64,000 nt of DNA from Jiella pacifica (GCF_010500815.1 NZ_JAAAMG010000022.1:38213-102212); one strand, 5' to 3'; shown: positions 23,615 through 32,263, numbered from the stretch's first letter. Made by a program: numbers and translations. The notes: a model not told the origin generated them from the letters alone.

Positions 23615-25099
23615 TCAATCGGCGTAGAGGCGGCTGAGATGTGCCGCGAACTTCGCCCGGTCGGCCTCGAAACCGGCGTCGAGATCGCCGTTCGGTCCCG
23701 CCCGGCCGCGGGTGGCGGCGCGGAAGGCGCCGAGCGTCGTGGCAAGCGCGATCAGAGCCCGCTCCACCCTGGCGAAGGCTGTCGCGAGTTCTTCGCGCGG
23801 CCTTGCCAGGGATTGGCTTCGCCGCGATTTCAGAAGCTGCGCGCCCTCGGCGCGGATGGCATCGGCACGGGCGTTGCCCGTCGCTTCCTCGGACCTGACG
23901 GCGAAGGCGATCTTCAGCCATTCCGTCATGGCGGCTTCGAGTTCGCCCACCTCGCCGATGAGATCGCCGTAGCGCCGGGCTTCGACGCAGGTGACGCGCT
24001 CCTTCAGCGAAAGCGTTGCCTTGCCTGTCCTCAGTGAATTGGAAAGCGCAGACTGGATCGGGTGGAAGGCGAGAAGCCTCAGGGTGGCGAGGGGCAGGCT
24101 GCAGCCGAAGGCTCCGGCCGAGGCGATCGGTGCGGCGAGCATTTCCTCGCGCTTCTTGATCAGCTTGACCTCGCTCTCGGCGATCGCCTTCAGTGCCGCG
24201 ATGGCCGCATCCTCGCGGCCGCCACGGCCGCTTCCGTCGGCGGCCACCTGCTCGACGTCCTCGGCGATGTCGCCCGTCGCCGCGTCCTCTTCCTCGACGT
24301 CGAAGGGATCGACGAAGTCGACGGAGAGCTCGCCTGCAACGCCCGGCGCGTCGATCTCGCCCGCCCGGCGCATCGCCGCCCGCGAGCGGGCATCGGCGAG
24401 GGCGTCGACATAGTCCTTCAGCGCGAAGTAGCTCGCCTGATAAGTCTTGAAGTGGCCGTTGGTGTCGGCCGACCAGAAGTCGAACACCGTGTCGTCGGTG
24501 ATCACGTCGCCGACCCCGGCGAGATAGGCCCTGAGGATCGAGAAGGCCGAGGTGGCGTGGCCGTCGTCGAAGTGGTCGGCCCGGTAGCGGTAGAGGATCT
24601 TGGCGATCGTCTTCACCGCCGTGTCGGTCGTCGACCTGTCGGCGAGTCCGCCTTTCAGGCAGGCGTCGAGCAGGGCGGCGACCTCGCCGGAATGGGCAAA
24701 GCCGTTGCAACTGATCAGGAACTCCAGATATTTCTGCAGGAGCTTCAGCCGGAACCGGTCGAGCATCAGGCCGCCGCCGGGAAGCTTCAGATGATAGGAG
24801 CCGCTCTCGTTGGCGGAAACCGCCGGATGGCGGCAGCCGGCAAGGTGGGAGAACACCTTGTTCGCCGGCAGCCAGAGGAAGTCGAGCGAACTCGCGAGAC
24901 CCGCCCCGGTCTCGCCGAACAATGCCAGCGCGCCTGCCAGCGCCCAGACCGGCTTGTCGCGATTGGCGCCCCAGCCATTGGCGATCATCTGGGCGAGGGC
25001 GAGCCGAAACCGGTCGGAGGCGTCGGTGCCGTCGACGAGCGCGTCGAATTCCGACCGGGCGGTTTCGGACCAGGTGAAGAGCGTGTCGGGCTGCCCCAT
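23615..25099 (-). CDS. Uncharacterised cytosolic helical protein (494 aa)
   Basis: A 494-residue, mostly helical protein without signal or membrane segments. It opens MGQPDTLFTWSETARSEFD, has a central acidic region (DFVDPFDVEEEDAATGD, about residues 260-280) and a C-terminal Arg/Ala-rich helical part. AAGGGG lies 7 bases before the ATG at 25099, which decides this start over one six bases upstream. I cannot assign a family. It is directly downstream (89 bp) of the caspase-like gene. Its size and solubility suggest a scaffold or regulator; that is inference. Confidence 0.82.
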   Translation of the reverse strand: MGQPDTLFTWSETARSEFDALVDGTDASDRFRLALAQMIANGWGANRDKPVWALAGALALFGETGAGLASSLDFLWLPANKVFSHLAGCRHPAVSANESGSYHLKLPGGGLMLDRFRLKLLQKYLEFLISCNGFAHSGEVAALLDACLKGGLADRSTTDTAVKTIAKILYRYRADHFDDGHATSAFSILRAYLAGVGDVITDDTVFDFWSADTNGHFKTYQASYFALKDYVDALADARSRAAMRRAGEIDAPGVAGELSVDFVDPFDVEEEDAATGDIAEDVEQVAADGSGRGGREDAAIAALKAIAESEVKLIKKREEMLAAPIASAGAFGCSLPLATLRLLAFHPIQSALSNSLRTGKATLSLKERVTCVEARRYGDLIGEVGELEAAMTEWLKIAFAVRSEEATGNARADAIRAEGAQLLKSRRSQSLARPREELATAFARVERALIALATTLGAFRAATRGRAGPNGDLDAGFEADRAKFAAHLSRLYAD

Positions 25100-25153
25100 A
25101 CTCATACCCCTTCGTGGTATCACTCGATGGTCGTGGCGGGCCGAGCCGCCTGC

Positions 25154-25172
25154 GGGCCGCTCCGGGCGGCCC
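25154..25172. repeat. GC hairpin between the caspase-like gene and its downstream gene
   Basis: GGGCCGC (25154-25160) and GCGGCCC (25166-25172) form a perfect 7-bp stem with a TCCGG loop, 17 bp after the caspase-like stop. No T-run follows, so it is not a clear terminator; it may tune expression of the downstream genes. Confidence 0.5.
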
Positions 25173-25188
25173 GACGTTGCTTCGCCCG

Positions 25189-28100
25189 TCAGCCCTTCTC
25201 GTCGAACTCCCGGACGAGCTGGCGGGCATGGTCGGCATAGCGACCCGTCGGACGCTTGCGCAGATATTCCGCCAGCGCGTCGCGGCTGCGCTCGACCAGC
25301 ACCCGCTGCCAGTCGGTCTCGTCCTGCAGCATCTCGATCCTGTCGCGGGCTTCGCGCAGATGCTTGCCGCTCGGATATTGCAGGACGTAGCGCCGATAGG
25401 CCTCGACGGTGTGGGCGTTCGAGACTTCCTCCCAGGTGGCTTCCTGGGCCAGCAGGCTGGTCAGCCGTTCCTTGATCTCCGGGCCGTAGACGCTGGTTGG
25501 AAAGCGGGCGAGGAATTCGTCGTAGTCGGCCGAATCGGTGGAGGCCATCGCCGTCTTGTAGGCCTTGAGATCTTCGCTTTCGGCGGCCACCGCCCGTTCG
25601 GGCGCGCTCGTTCCCGGCTGGCTCGCCGTGCCCCGCGTGGCGAAGTCCGGCCGGCTCTCGATCTCGGAGACGAGCTTGATCGCCTCGCCCATCTTCCGGC
25701 AGGAGCCGCAGACGGCGGGAAGATCGTTGCAACTCGCCAGGTAGCGGATGAGACCGTCATAGGACCGATCGGCGGGAAACTGCGCATCGACGGTCTCATG
25801 GGCGCGCTGGCAGATCCCGGCGACCTTCTTCTCGCCATCGCGCTTGCGGGTGCATTCCTCGCAGTTCTGCACGTAGTACCAGAAGGCGTCGAGCGTGGCG
25901 TCCTTTTCGGCCGCGGCCCACAGCGCCTCGTCTTTCAGCGCCGCCGGGTCCGGCTGCTTCAGTTCGGCGACACGCTTTTCCAGCGGCTCGCGATTGCCGC
26001 AGCATTCGCATCTCTGAAGATAGGCGCCGATCTCCAGGGCGCTGCCCTTCTTGAGGAGTTCGGCAGCATGGCGCTCCTCGGCCCGGCAGATTGCCTCGCG
26101 GCGGCGTTCGGTCTGGGCGAGGTCGCGCAGCTCGTCCTTCAGCGGGCAGTAGACGCAGCCGCGCAAATAGGGCTGGACGCCGCCGAGGTCCTTCGATTCC
26201 AGGATTTCCCGCGCGGTCAGGAGCTCGTAGTGCTCGCGCTCGGTCGCTTCCTCGCGGCCGACTCCGTCTTCCGGCAGGGTGAAGAGAACGCTCGATGCCG
26301 CCGCGCCGTCGATCTCCGGCGTCTGGCGGAATTCCGGGCGCAGCTGTTTGATCCGCCGCGACATCCGGGTGTCGAGGAAGCCCTCGAGTTCGGCGACGGT
26401 GACGCGGCCGTCGGCATTGCCGCCGAAACGCGTCTCGTCCGCCTCGCCATAGAGTGCCGAGACCAACGCATCGGTGAAGATGCCGTGGCGATACTCCGGA
26501 TCCCACACGGCGACCTGATCCGAATGGGCGGCGGCGATCAGCGTCACGCCCTTTTCGGCCTTCAGCACGGGCGCCTCGCCGGAGGTCGGCGCGCTGACGC
26601 CGGTGACGAGGTCGCCGGCGTCGGATCGACCGGAAAAGCAGCTCTCCAGCATGACGACGACGCGGCCCCGCGGGAAGGCCTTCTCGCGCATGGCGGCGAG
26701 CTGGCCGATCAGGGTGTTGAGATCGTAGCCGGTGAGGTCGAGGCGGTCCGGCCGGCTGTCGATGCCGAGGAGATAAGGGGTCCTGTCGTTGCCGCCGCCC
26801 ATGAAAGAGCGCGACCCGTGGCCGACGAAATAGACATAGACCTCGGCGTCGGGGGAGGAGATCTGATTGCCGATCGTCCCCGGCTTGTCGGCATCGCCGA
26901 AGAGATAGCGCAGTTCGCCCGTCGTCAGGTCTTCGTAACGGGTGATGTTGGCCGGGGCGAGGCCGAACTGCTCGACGAAGAGCTTTTCGACCGCGCTCGC
27001 GTCGTTGGCGGCGAAGCGCACGTCCTCGGCATAGCGATAGTCGTGATTGGCGATGATGAAGAGGTGGCGCTGCGGCGGGCGGCCGTCGTCGGCGCCGGCG
27101 TTTTCGTCGGCCACGGCCGGTGCACCGCCATTTTCGGCGACGGACTTCTCGGTCGGGCCGGGAACGGCTGCGGCTGGGCCTGCCTCCGGTGCAGCTTGCG
27201 CATCGGTCGGCGGGGCGGCGGGTGCCGAGCTCGTGGCGGCAGGCGGCGCCGCTGCGGCGGTGGCCTCGACGACGGTCTCCGGCCGGCAGCCGTCGAGCAT
27301 GCCCGGGTCGGCGACGGCGAGTACCTGCCGGCGGGCCAGAACGGTGTTGCCGGTGCGGATGGTGATCGTCAGGTCGACGATGCGGCCGTCCTTGTCGGGC
27401 AGGCGATAGTCGACATCCATGACGATGCCGTCGCTCTTGCCGCCGCCGCCGATCACCAGCGACGGCAGCGACTTGCCGTCGAGCCAGGCGGCGAGTTCGC
27501 CCTGCTGCATCTGGAAATAGGCCGTGGTGAAGGTGTCGGCAGCGCGCTCCGACAGGCCGCAGTTGCCGTCGACGTGCACGTCCGGCTGGAAGGTCAGGCT
27601 GGTGGCGGTGGAAAGCTTCGGCGCGACGGCCGCCAGCACGGCCTGATAGGCACCGGCAAGTTCGACGAGATCGGCGCTCGAACTCCTGAAGTCGCCGATC
27701 ACCGTGAAGGACGGCATGTGCAGATTGATGCCGACGGTCCGATTGCAGCTGTAGGAGCCACCTTCGGAGCGGGCGAAGATCGCGATGGTGAGCCGGGAGA
27801 CGTCGACATTCGGCCGGGTCACCTGCACGGCGACGGCGAAGGTCGAGGCGTAGAGCCGGTTGACCATCTGCTCGAGCTGACCGCTTTCGGCGCCGAAGCT
27901 CAGGATCGGCAGCAGTGCGCGGGCGTTCTCGGCGGCGTTGACGTTGATCGCCAGGCCCGATCCGCGGATGGCATCCTGCAGCGCGCCGTTGATGCGCGAC
28001 CTGAGGCTCTCAGACACGTGCGGGTCGCCGGCGGGAAGGCCGAGATAGGTGAGGTCGTATGGGCGCGGAGCGTCGGGGGCGATGCAGTTCGAAGTCAGGA

Positions 28101-28266
28101 TGCCGGCGATGGCGGCTGTCACCTGGGTGCGTACGGTGTCGATGACGGGCGCGCCGGGGCGCAATCTCTCTTCGCCATTGGCGTGTGGCGCGGGAGCCGC
28201 GAAGAAGATCGACGCCAGAACTCCGACATGACGTAGGAGAACTCCCAGGTTTTTGACCCCGCGCAT
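25189..28266 (-). CDS. Exported caspase-like (C14) peptidase with four CxxC repeats
   Basis: A 1025-residue protein with a signal peptide (VGVLASIFFAAPAPHA). An N-terminal alpha/beta region (about 35-335) and an Ala/Pro linker (345-395) lead to a caspase fold: RHLFIIANHDYRY, H483 (YFVGHGS) and C543 (MLESCFSG). After it come four CxxC pairs at 704/707, 753/756, 802/805 and 853/856, spaced 49, 49 and 51 residues, each preceded by a Y(L/V)xxC pattern. The C-terminus has helical repeats ending yP.G.h (AYRRYVLQYPSGKHL, LAEYLRKRPTGRYAD). The ATG at 28266 is preceded by GAGGA. The product is presumably periplasmic; most bacterial caspases are cytosolic, which makes this one unusual. Confidence 0.9.
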   Translation of the reverse strand: MRGVKNLGVLLRHVGVLASIFFAAPAPHANGEERLRPGAPVIDTVRTQVTAAIAGILTSNCIAPDAPRPYDLTYLGLPAGDPHVSESLRSRINGALQDAIRGSGLAINVNAAENARALLPILSFGAESGQLEQMVNRLYASTFAVAVQVTRPNVDVSRLTIAIFARSEGGSYSCNRTVGINLHMPSFTVIGDFRSSSADLVELAGAYQAVLAAVAPKLSTATSLTFQPDVHVDGNCGLSERAADTFTTAYFQMQQGELAAWLDGKSLPSLVIGGGGKSDGIVMDVDYRLPDKDGRIVDLTITIRTGNTVLARRQVLAVADPGMLDGCRPETVVEATAAAAPPAATSSAPAAPPTDAQAAPEAGPAAAVPGPTEKSVAENGGAPAVADENAGADDGRPPQRHLFIIANHDYRYAEDVRFAANDASAVEKLFVEQFGLAPANITRYEDLTTGELRYLFGDADKPGTIGNQISSPDAEVYVYFVGHGSRSFMGGGNDRTPYLLGIDSRPDRLDLTGYDLNTLIGQLAAMREKAFPRGRVVVMLESCFSGRSDAGDLVTGVSAPTSGEAPVLKAEKGVTLIAAAHSDQVAVWDPEYRHGIFTDALVSALYGEADETRFGGNADGRVTVAELEGFLDTRMSRRIKQLRPEFRQTPEIDGAAASSVLFTLPEDGVGREEATEREHYELLTAREILESKDLGGVQPYLRGCVYCPLKDELRDLAQTERRREAICRAEERHAAELLKKGSALEIGAYLQRCECCGNREPLEKRVAELKQPDPAALKDEALWAAAEKDATLDAFWYYVQNCEECTRKRDGEKKVAGICQRAHETVDAQFPADRSYDGLIRYLASCNDLPAVCGSCRKMGEAIKLVSEIESRPDFATRGTASQPGTSAPERAVAAESEDLKAYKTAMASTDSADYDEFLARFPTSVYGPEIKERLTSLLAQEATWEEVSNAHTVEAYRRYVLQYPSGKHLREARDRIEMLQDETDWQRVLVERSRDALAEYLRKRPTGRYADHARQLVREFDEKG

Positions 28267-28487
28267 TGTCGTTACGTCCTCAATGCCCCATCGGAGTTCT
28301 ACCACGAAGTCGAGCAGTTGGAACCCGTCGGGAAAGTGGATCTGGGGGAGGCAGACTTACGAACTCGGAGATCCTGGAACGGAACGTCGCATTCCCTCGT
28401 GTTCCAGGGTGGTCTTCATCCTGAGGCTTGTGGGCCGCCCTGCGTCACTGGCGGGTGGACGGCCCGTGGATCAGGCACTGTCGCGGC

Positions 28488-28519
28488 AAAAAGGGGCGGT
28501 CGGATTTCCGGCTCGCCCC
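28488..28519 (-). terminator. Intrinsic terminator after the second OmpA-family gene
   Basis: Reading the minus strand, GGGGCG and CGCCCC (28519-28514 and 28498-28493), with an inner CCGG/CCG pairing, are followed by TTTTT (28492-28488). It is 12 bp after the OmpA-family stop. Confidence 0.75.
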
Positions 28520-28530
28520 GTTTGTCGGTT

Positions 28531-29571
28531 TCAGTGACCGACCTTGCAGACCTGGACGACGCGGCCGCCGCCGAAGTCGTCGAGATCCTGGAAGCCCACC
28601 GCGGCGAGACGGCCTTCGACCTTGTAGCCGGCATGGGGATAGGCGGGAACGCTGCAGGTTGGCTCGGGGCGATCGGCCGAACGGTAGCTCGACACCTGGG
28701 CGGGCACCGGTCTGCCGGCATCGGCGACGGGCGACGGGGCGTCGAGATCGAGGCCGAGCAGAGCGACGACCACCTGCCGGTTCTCGCCTGCCAGCGGATC
28801 TTCGATGCCCGGCGCCGGCGTCTCGCCGAAGGGAGCCTCGACGAAGCGGTCCAGGGGAATGTCGAACTTGTCGGCCAGATAGACCTTCACTGCTGCCATG
28901 CGCTTCAGCGAGATCGCTTCGTTCTGCCCGCGGGTACCCGTGGCGTCGGTATAGGCGGCGAGCAGGATGCGAACGTCGGTCTCGGCGTAAGCGAGAAGAA
29001 TGTTGCCGATGCGATTAAGATCCGCCGCGGCGGTTTCGGAGAGCTCGTGGCTGCCCGAGGCGAAGAGGATCGGGCGGCCGACGTCGCTGCGCGGCTCGGG
29101 ACCCGCCAGCTCGGCCTGCATGTCGTGGGTCGGCTCGGCCGGCTCGGCATAGTCGATCTCCGGGGCGAAGGGCGAAATCGTCTGATAGCGATAGACCAGC
29201 TGGCCGGCCCGGCTCGAATGAACGGAATAGTCGTCGAGGTCGGAAACGTCACGGCCATAGCCGTAGCCGCCGCTGCTATGGCCGTAATCGTCGTGACCGT
29301 AGCGGTTGCCGACATGGTAGCTGCCGTGGCCGTAGTCCCGCGAGACGTAGCCGGAATACTGGCCATGGCCGCCGTAGCCGCCGTGGAAGCGAGCGGCAGA
29401 GCCGACATGGCCGCGGCCATAACCGGCCCCACCTTGGATCACGCGGTTGATCTCTCCGGCACTGGCGCTCGGGCCGTAGTAGCCGTCGGCGCCGGCGGTC
29501 TGGGGAACGAGGGCCGTGCTCATCGAGAGGGCGGCGGTCAGAAGGGCTGTGGTCGAAAGTGTCGAGCGCAT
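28531..29571 (-). CDS. OmpA-family protein with Gly/Tyr/His-rich N-terminal region
   Basis: A 346-residue exported protein. The signal peptide ends PQTAGA, followed by EINRVIQGGAGYGRG, which resembles the INxAILGG motif of other cluster proteins. A low-complexity stretch rich in Gly, Tyr, His and Asp (about 45-105, for example YGHDDYGHSSGGYGYG) could bind metal or act as a flexible surface segment. The OmpA_C domain (about 165-275) has PILFASGSHELSETAAADL, AYTDATGTRGQNEAISLKR and the FGETPAPG loop. Two Cys lie in the tail. GAGGAG lies 7 bases before the ATG at 29571. A terminator follows, so this gene is transcribed separately from the caspase-like gene. Confidence 0.88.
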   Translation of the reverse strand: MRSTLSTTALLTAALSMSTALVPQTAGADGYYGPSASAGEINRVIQGGAGYGRGHVGSAARFHGGYGGHGQYSGYVSRDYGHGSYHVGNRYGHDDYGHSSGGYGYGRDVSDLDDYSVHSSRAGQLVYRYQTISPFAPEIDYAEPAEPTHDMQAELAGPEPRSDVGRPILFASGSHELSETAAADLNRIGNILLAYAETDVRILLAAYTDATGTRGQNEAISLKRMAAVKVYLADKFDIPLDRFVEAPFGETPAPGIEDPLAGENRQVVVALLGLDLDAPSPVADAGRPVPAQVSSYRSADRPEPTCSVPAYPHAGYKVEGRLAAVGFQDLDDFGGGRVVQVCKVGH

Positions 29572-29651
29572 CGTGTGTCTCCTCAAGGTCGAGCTCGCTG
29601 GCTGTCGAGACCGGAGTGGAAGCGCCAGAGCGAAATCCTTGGTCGAGTCCG

Positions 29652-29691
29652 AAAATGCCGACGCCCGACCCGGAAACCGGATCGGGCGTCG
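29652..29691 (-). terminator. Intrinsic terminator after the di-haem oxidoreductase gene
   Basis: On the minus strand CGACGCCCGA (29691-29682) pairs with TCGGGCGTCG (29668-29659) and is followed by GCATTTTC (T-run at 29655-29652). It lies 62 bp after the stop at 29754. Confidence 0.7.
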
Positions 29692-29753
29692 CTGTCGATG
29701 CAGGGCGGGAGGGGCAGTTTGCGGCGGGCGATGGGGCCCGCCGGGTCTGCGTC

Positions 29754-31958
29754 TCAGCGATTCTGGTCGACGCTGTCGAAGGACGCATCGCGCGGCAGCC
29801 GCATCGTGCGCAGGAAGGCGAGCAGCGCATCCTGGTCTTGGGCAGGCAGCGCCTGGAAGGCGGAAACCGTCGCATTCGCCTCGCTGACATAGCCCGAACC
29901 GTCGTCGGGGCATGCCTGATCGGAGTGCTTGAGGATCGCATCCCGCAGGCTGAGCGCGCGGCCGTCATGCAGCCACGGCCCGGTATCGGCGAGGCCCCAG
30001 AGCGGCCGGGTGACGAATTCGTCGCGCTTGACGAAGACGCCCGCACGGTCGGTCTGCTGGTGGATGACGTCGGCGAGGCAGCGGCCCATCCGGTGCCGCT
30101 TCAAATCCGAGAACAGCGGCACGACGATGCTGCCTGTCGTGTCCGACGGCAGACGCGGCTGAAATGCTTGGAAAACACGCTCTTCGAAGGGGGTGTTCAT
30201 GTTGAGGTTGAAGGCGAAGGCGGCGCCGTTCGGCGGCCGGCGGCCGGCCGATTCCTGCGCCCCCGACTGGCCCTGGATCGCCCGTTCCTTCGCCGGCGTC
30301 TGGCCGCCCTCGAGAAACTCCTGCTCGACCGGCAGGAGCAGGCCGCGCGGTGCCGCCTGGCCGAGGCCGACGCCGTTGTCGGTCACCGTCAGGGCGGGGG
30401 CCTGATTGCTGGATTCCCGTGCGACGACCCGCATCGATTCGCGATCCTGCCGCGGATCGTGGACCCTGACGACGGGGTTGAGGATGGTCTTCGACGCCTG
30501 ATGGCAGGTGACGCAGGCCACCGAGGCATCGAGGCCGGCCCGGCCTTCGAAGATGTCGCGGCCACGGGCCACCTGCGCCGCTTCGGCGCCTGCGGAGGGC
30601 TCGAAACTCGATGGAGGACGCGCGCCGAGGGCGAAGGTCGTCAGCGCCGTGACCTCGCCGATCGACACTTCGTCGACGAGGCCGTCACCGTCGGGGTCGG
30701 GATCGGCGCCCGCCGCGATGAGTTCCGTCGGGACCATGGCGAAATGAAAGTTCAGGGCGTCGCGGACAAAGTTCCGCATGTTCGACGCGATGCCCTTCCA
30801 CTGGAACGGCCGGACGAGGAAGTCCTCACTCACCCCTTCGATCCGGTCGCAGCGTTCGACGAGGCTCGGCTCGTCACCGCAGGGCTGCAGGTTTTCACCC
30901 GGCCTCGGCGCACCGGCATCGACACGGACCTGATAGCGGCCGAAATCCGTTCCCTTGGAGTTCAGTCGGATTTCGTACCACTGGCCGCGATTCTGCGCCG
31001 CCAGGTCGATCGCGGCGCGGCGCTGGGCGAGAAGGTCGAAGCTCATCTCTTCGGCGAGCTTCTGGGTATAACCGGCGCCGAAGATGTGCGGCGGGTTACG
31101 CAGGAAGACGGCATACATGTTGCCGGGATCGGCGACGCCGCGCTCATAGAAGGCGTCGACCACCCATTTCGGCGCCGGATCCTCCAGGAGCGGGTTGATG
31201 ATCGCCGCCGAGGTGACAGCGCCCGCGCCGGAAACCCGGTCGGGCCGCACGGTGCGGCCCGGCGTCGCGCCGCCCGCCGGCGTCTCGAAGCCGGAAACGT
31301 TGTGGCATTCGAGGCAGGCCTGGGCGTCGAGACCATGGACGCGCATCCAGGGCACCTGCAGGAAGGCGGCCATGGGGCCGACGCCGCTGGCGCCGATCTG
31401 GTGGCGTTTCTTCTCGCGCGGGCCGGTCGGCCCCTCGCCATAGCCTTCGACGGCGGTGAAGGACTGGGTGAACAGGTGCCGGCCGATCTCCATGATCTGG
31501 CGGAAGCCGACGGTGCCGTTGGAAATGTCGTCCTGGGAGACGCGGATGCCGTTTCCGAGCGAAGGCTCGTCACCGGTCGACAGGCGGGCGAGAACGGGTG
31601 CGCCCGGCCCTGCGACAGGTCCGGGATCGCTCGCATAGGCCGGCGCTGCGACGGCAGGTGCCGCCTGGTCTGCCGCCGGCGGAGAGATCGGCTCGGGGCT
31701 CGCCTGGGCGCCGGGGTCGGGTTGCGGTTCCGGCGCGCTTGCCGCCGGCGGCTGATCGGAGGCCGGAGGCTGGCTCGCCGCGGGCGGCTGCTCGGAGGGC
31801 TGCTCGCTCGGCGGGTTCTGAACCTGCGGCTGCGGGGCGGCACCGCCGAGAATGGCGTCATTGATCGCGTCGCTCAGCTGCGCCTCGAGCGGGGTCGACG
31901 CGCCGACGAGCAGGCAGAGCGCCGTGCCAGCGAGGAAGGCGTTGCTGTGCTTTGGCAT
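29754..31958 (-). CDS. Secreted di-haem oxidoreductase (DHOR / cytochrome c peroxidase-like)
   Basis: A 734-residue exported protein. The signal peptide ends STPLEAQ and the mature chain begins LSDAINDAILGGAAP, followed by a long Pro/Ala/Gln linker (about 45-110). The catalytic region has two haem sites, CLECH (C215-H219) and CVTCH (C482-H486). It ends with the family signature TRPLWGLADTGPWLHDGRA and SLRDAILKHSDQA. This is the DHOR family (putative periplasmic peroxidases). A DxDxDG-like loop (DPDPDGDGLVDE) may bind calcium. It is the first gene of the cluster and is followed by an intrinsic terminator. It may detoxify peroxide or oxidise a protein or small-molecule partner. Confidence 0.92.
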   Translation of the reverse strand: MPKHSNAFLAGTALCLLVGASTPLEAQLSDAINDAILGGAAPQPQVQNPPSEQPSEQPPAASQPPASDQPPAASAPEPQPDPGAQASPEPISPPAADQAAPAVAAPAYASDPGPVAGPGAPVLARLSTGDEPSLGNGIRVSQDDISNGTVGFRQIMEIGRHLFTQSFTAVEGYGEGPTGPREKKRHQIGASGVGPMAAFLQVPWMRVHGLDAQACLECHNVSGFETPAGGATPGRTVRPDRVSGAGAVTSAAIINPLLEDPAPKWVVDAFYERGVADPGNMYAVFLRNPPHIFGAGYTQKLAEEMSFDLLAQRRAAIDLAAQNRGQWYEIRLNSKGTDFGRYQVRVDAGAPRPGENLQPCGDEPSLVERCDRIEGVSEDFLVRPFQWKGIASNMRNFVRDALNFHFAMVPTELIAAGADPDPDGDGLVDEVSIGEVTALTTFALGARPPSSFEPSAGAEAAQVARGRDIFEGRAGLDASVACVTCHQASKTILNPVVRVHDPRQDRESMRVVARESSNQAPALTVTDNGVGLGQAAPRGLLLPVEQEFLEGGQTPAKERAIQGQSGAQESAGRRPPNGAAFAFNLNMNTPFEERVFQAFQPRLPSDTTGSIVVPLFSDLKRHRMGRCLADVIHQQTDRAGVFVKRDEFVTRPLWGLADTGPWLHDGRALSLRDAILKHSDQACPDDGSGYVSEANATVSAFQALPAQDQDALLAFLRTMRLPRDASFDSVDQNR

Positions 31959-32220
31959 CGGATTCAGGCCTCACAAGTGGAAAAACGGGGAGCGTTCACA
32001 TCCGCGGCGGACCAGGGAACCGACCGGGGACAGGGCAATGAGGACGGTGCGGAACGGCGCGAGCGGAGCATCCCGCTATCGCGCCAAATCGATCCAGATC
32101 CGATCATCGGCGATCCATTTTCTCCTCCCTGGCCGGCATCGCACCTTCGTCGGAATGGAAAGCCGAGACTGCTTCTTGCCGGGGGCTGAGCCGGACGGGC
32201 CGAGACGAGGGAGCATATGC

Positions 32221-32239
32221 CGGGGAAAAGGTATCCCCG
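32221..32239. repeat. Stem-loop in the divergent region
   Basis: CGGGGA (32221-32226) and TCCCCG (32234-32239) form a 6-bp perfect stem around a seven-base loop, next to the -10 candidate of the minus-strand unit. Confidence 0.4.
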
Positions 32240-32257
32240 ATCTTCTACTTTACGCAA
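32229..32257 (-). promoter_or_regulatory. Weak promoter candidate for the di-haem oxidoreductase gene
   Basis: On the minus strand TTGCGT (32257-32252), a 17-base spacer and ATACCT (32234-32229). The match is poor, but the -35 lies inside the 15-bp inverted repeat, so a bound regulator could control it. Confidence 0.3.
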
Positions 32258-32263
32258 CGTAAA
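32249..32263. promoter_or_regulatory. Operator-like inverted repeat TTTACG-N3-CGTAAA
   Basis: TTTACG (32249-32254) and CGTAAA (32258-32263) are exact reverse complements around CAA. The repeat lies between divergent units and resembles MerR-type LiuR sites, which have a slightly different spacing. The regulator is unknown. Confidence 0.5.
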
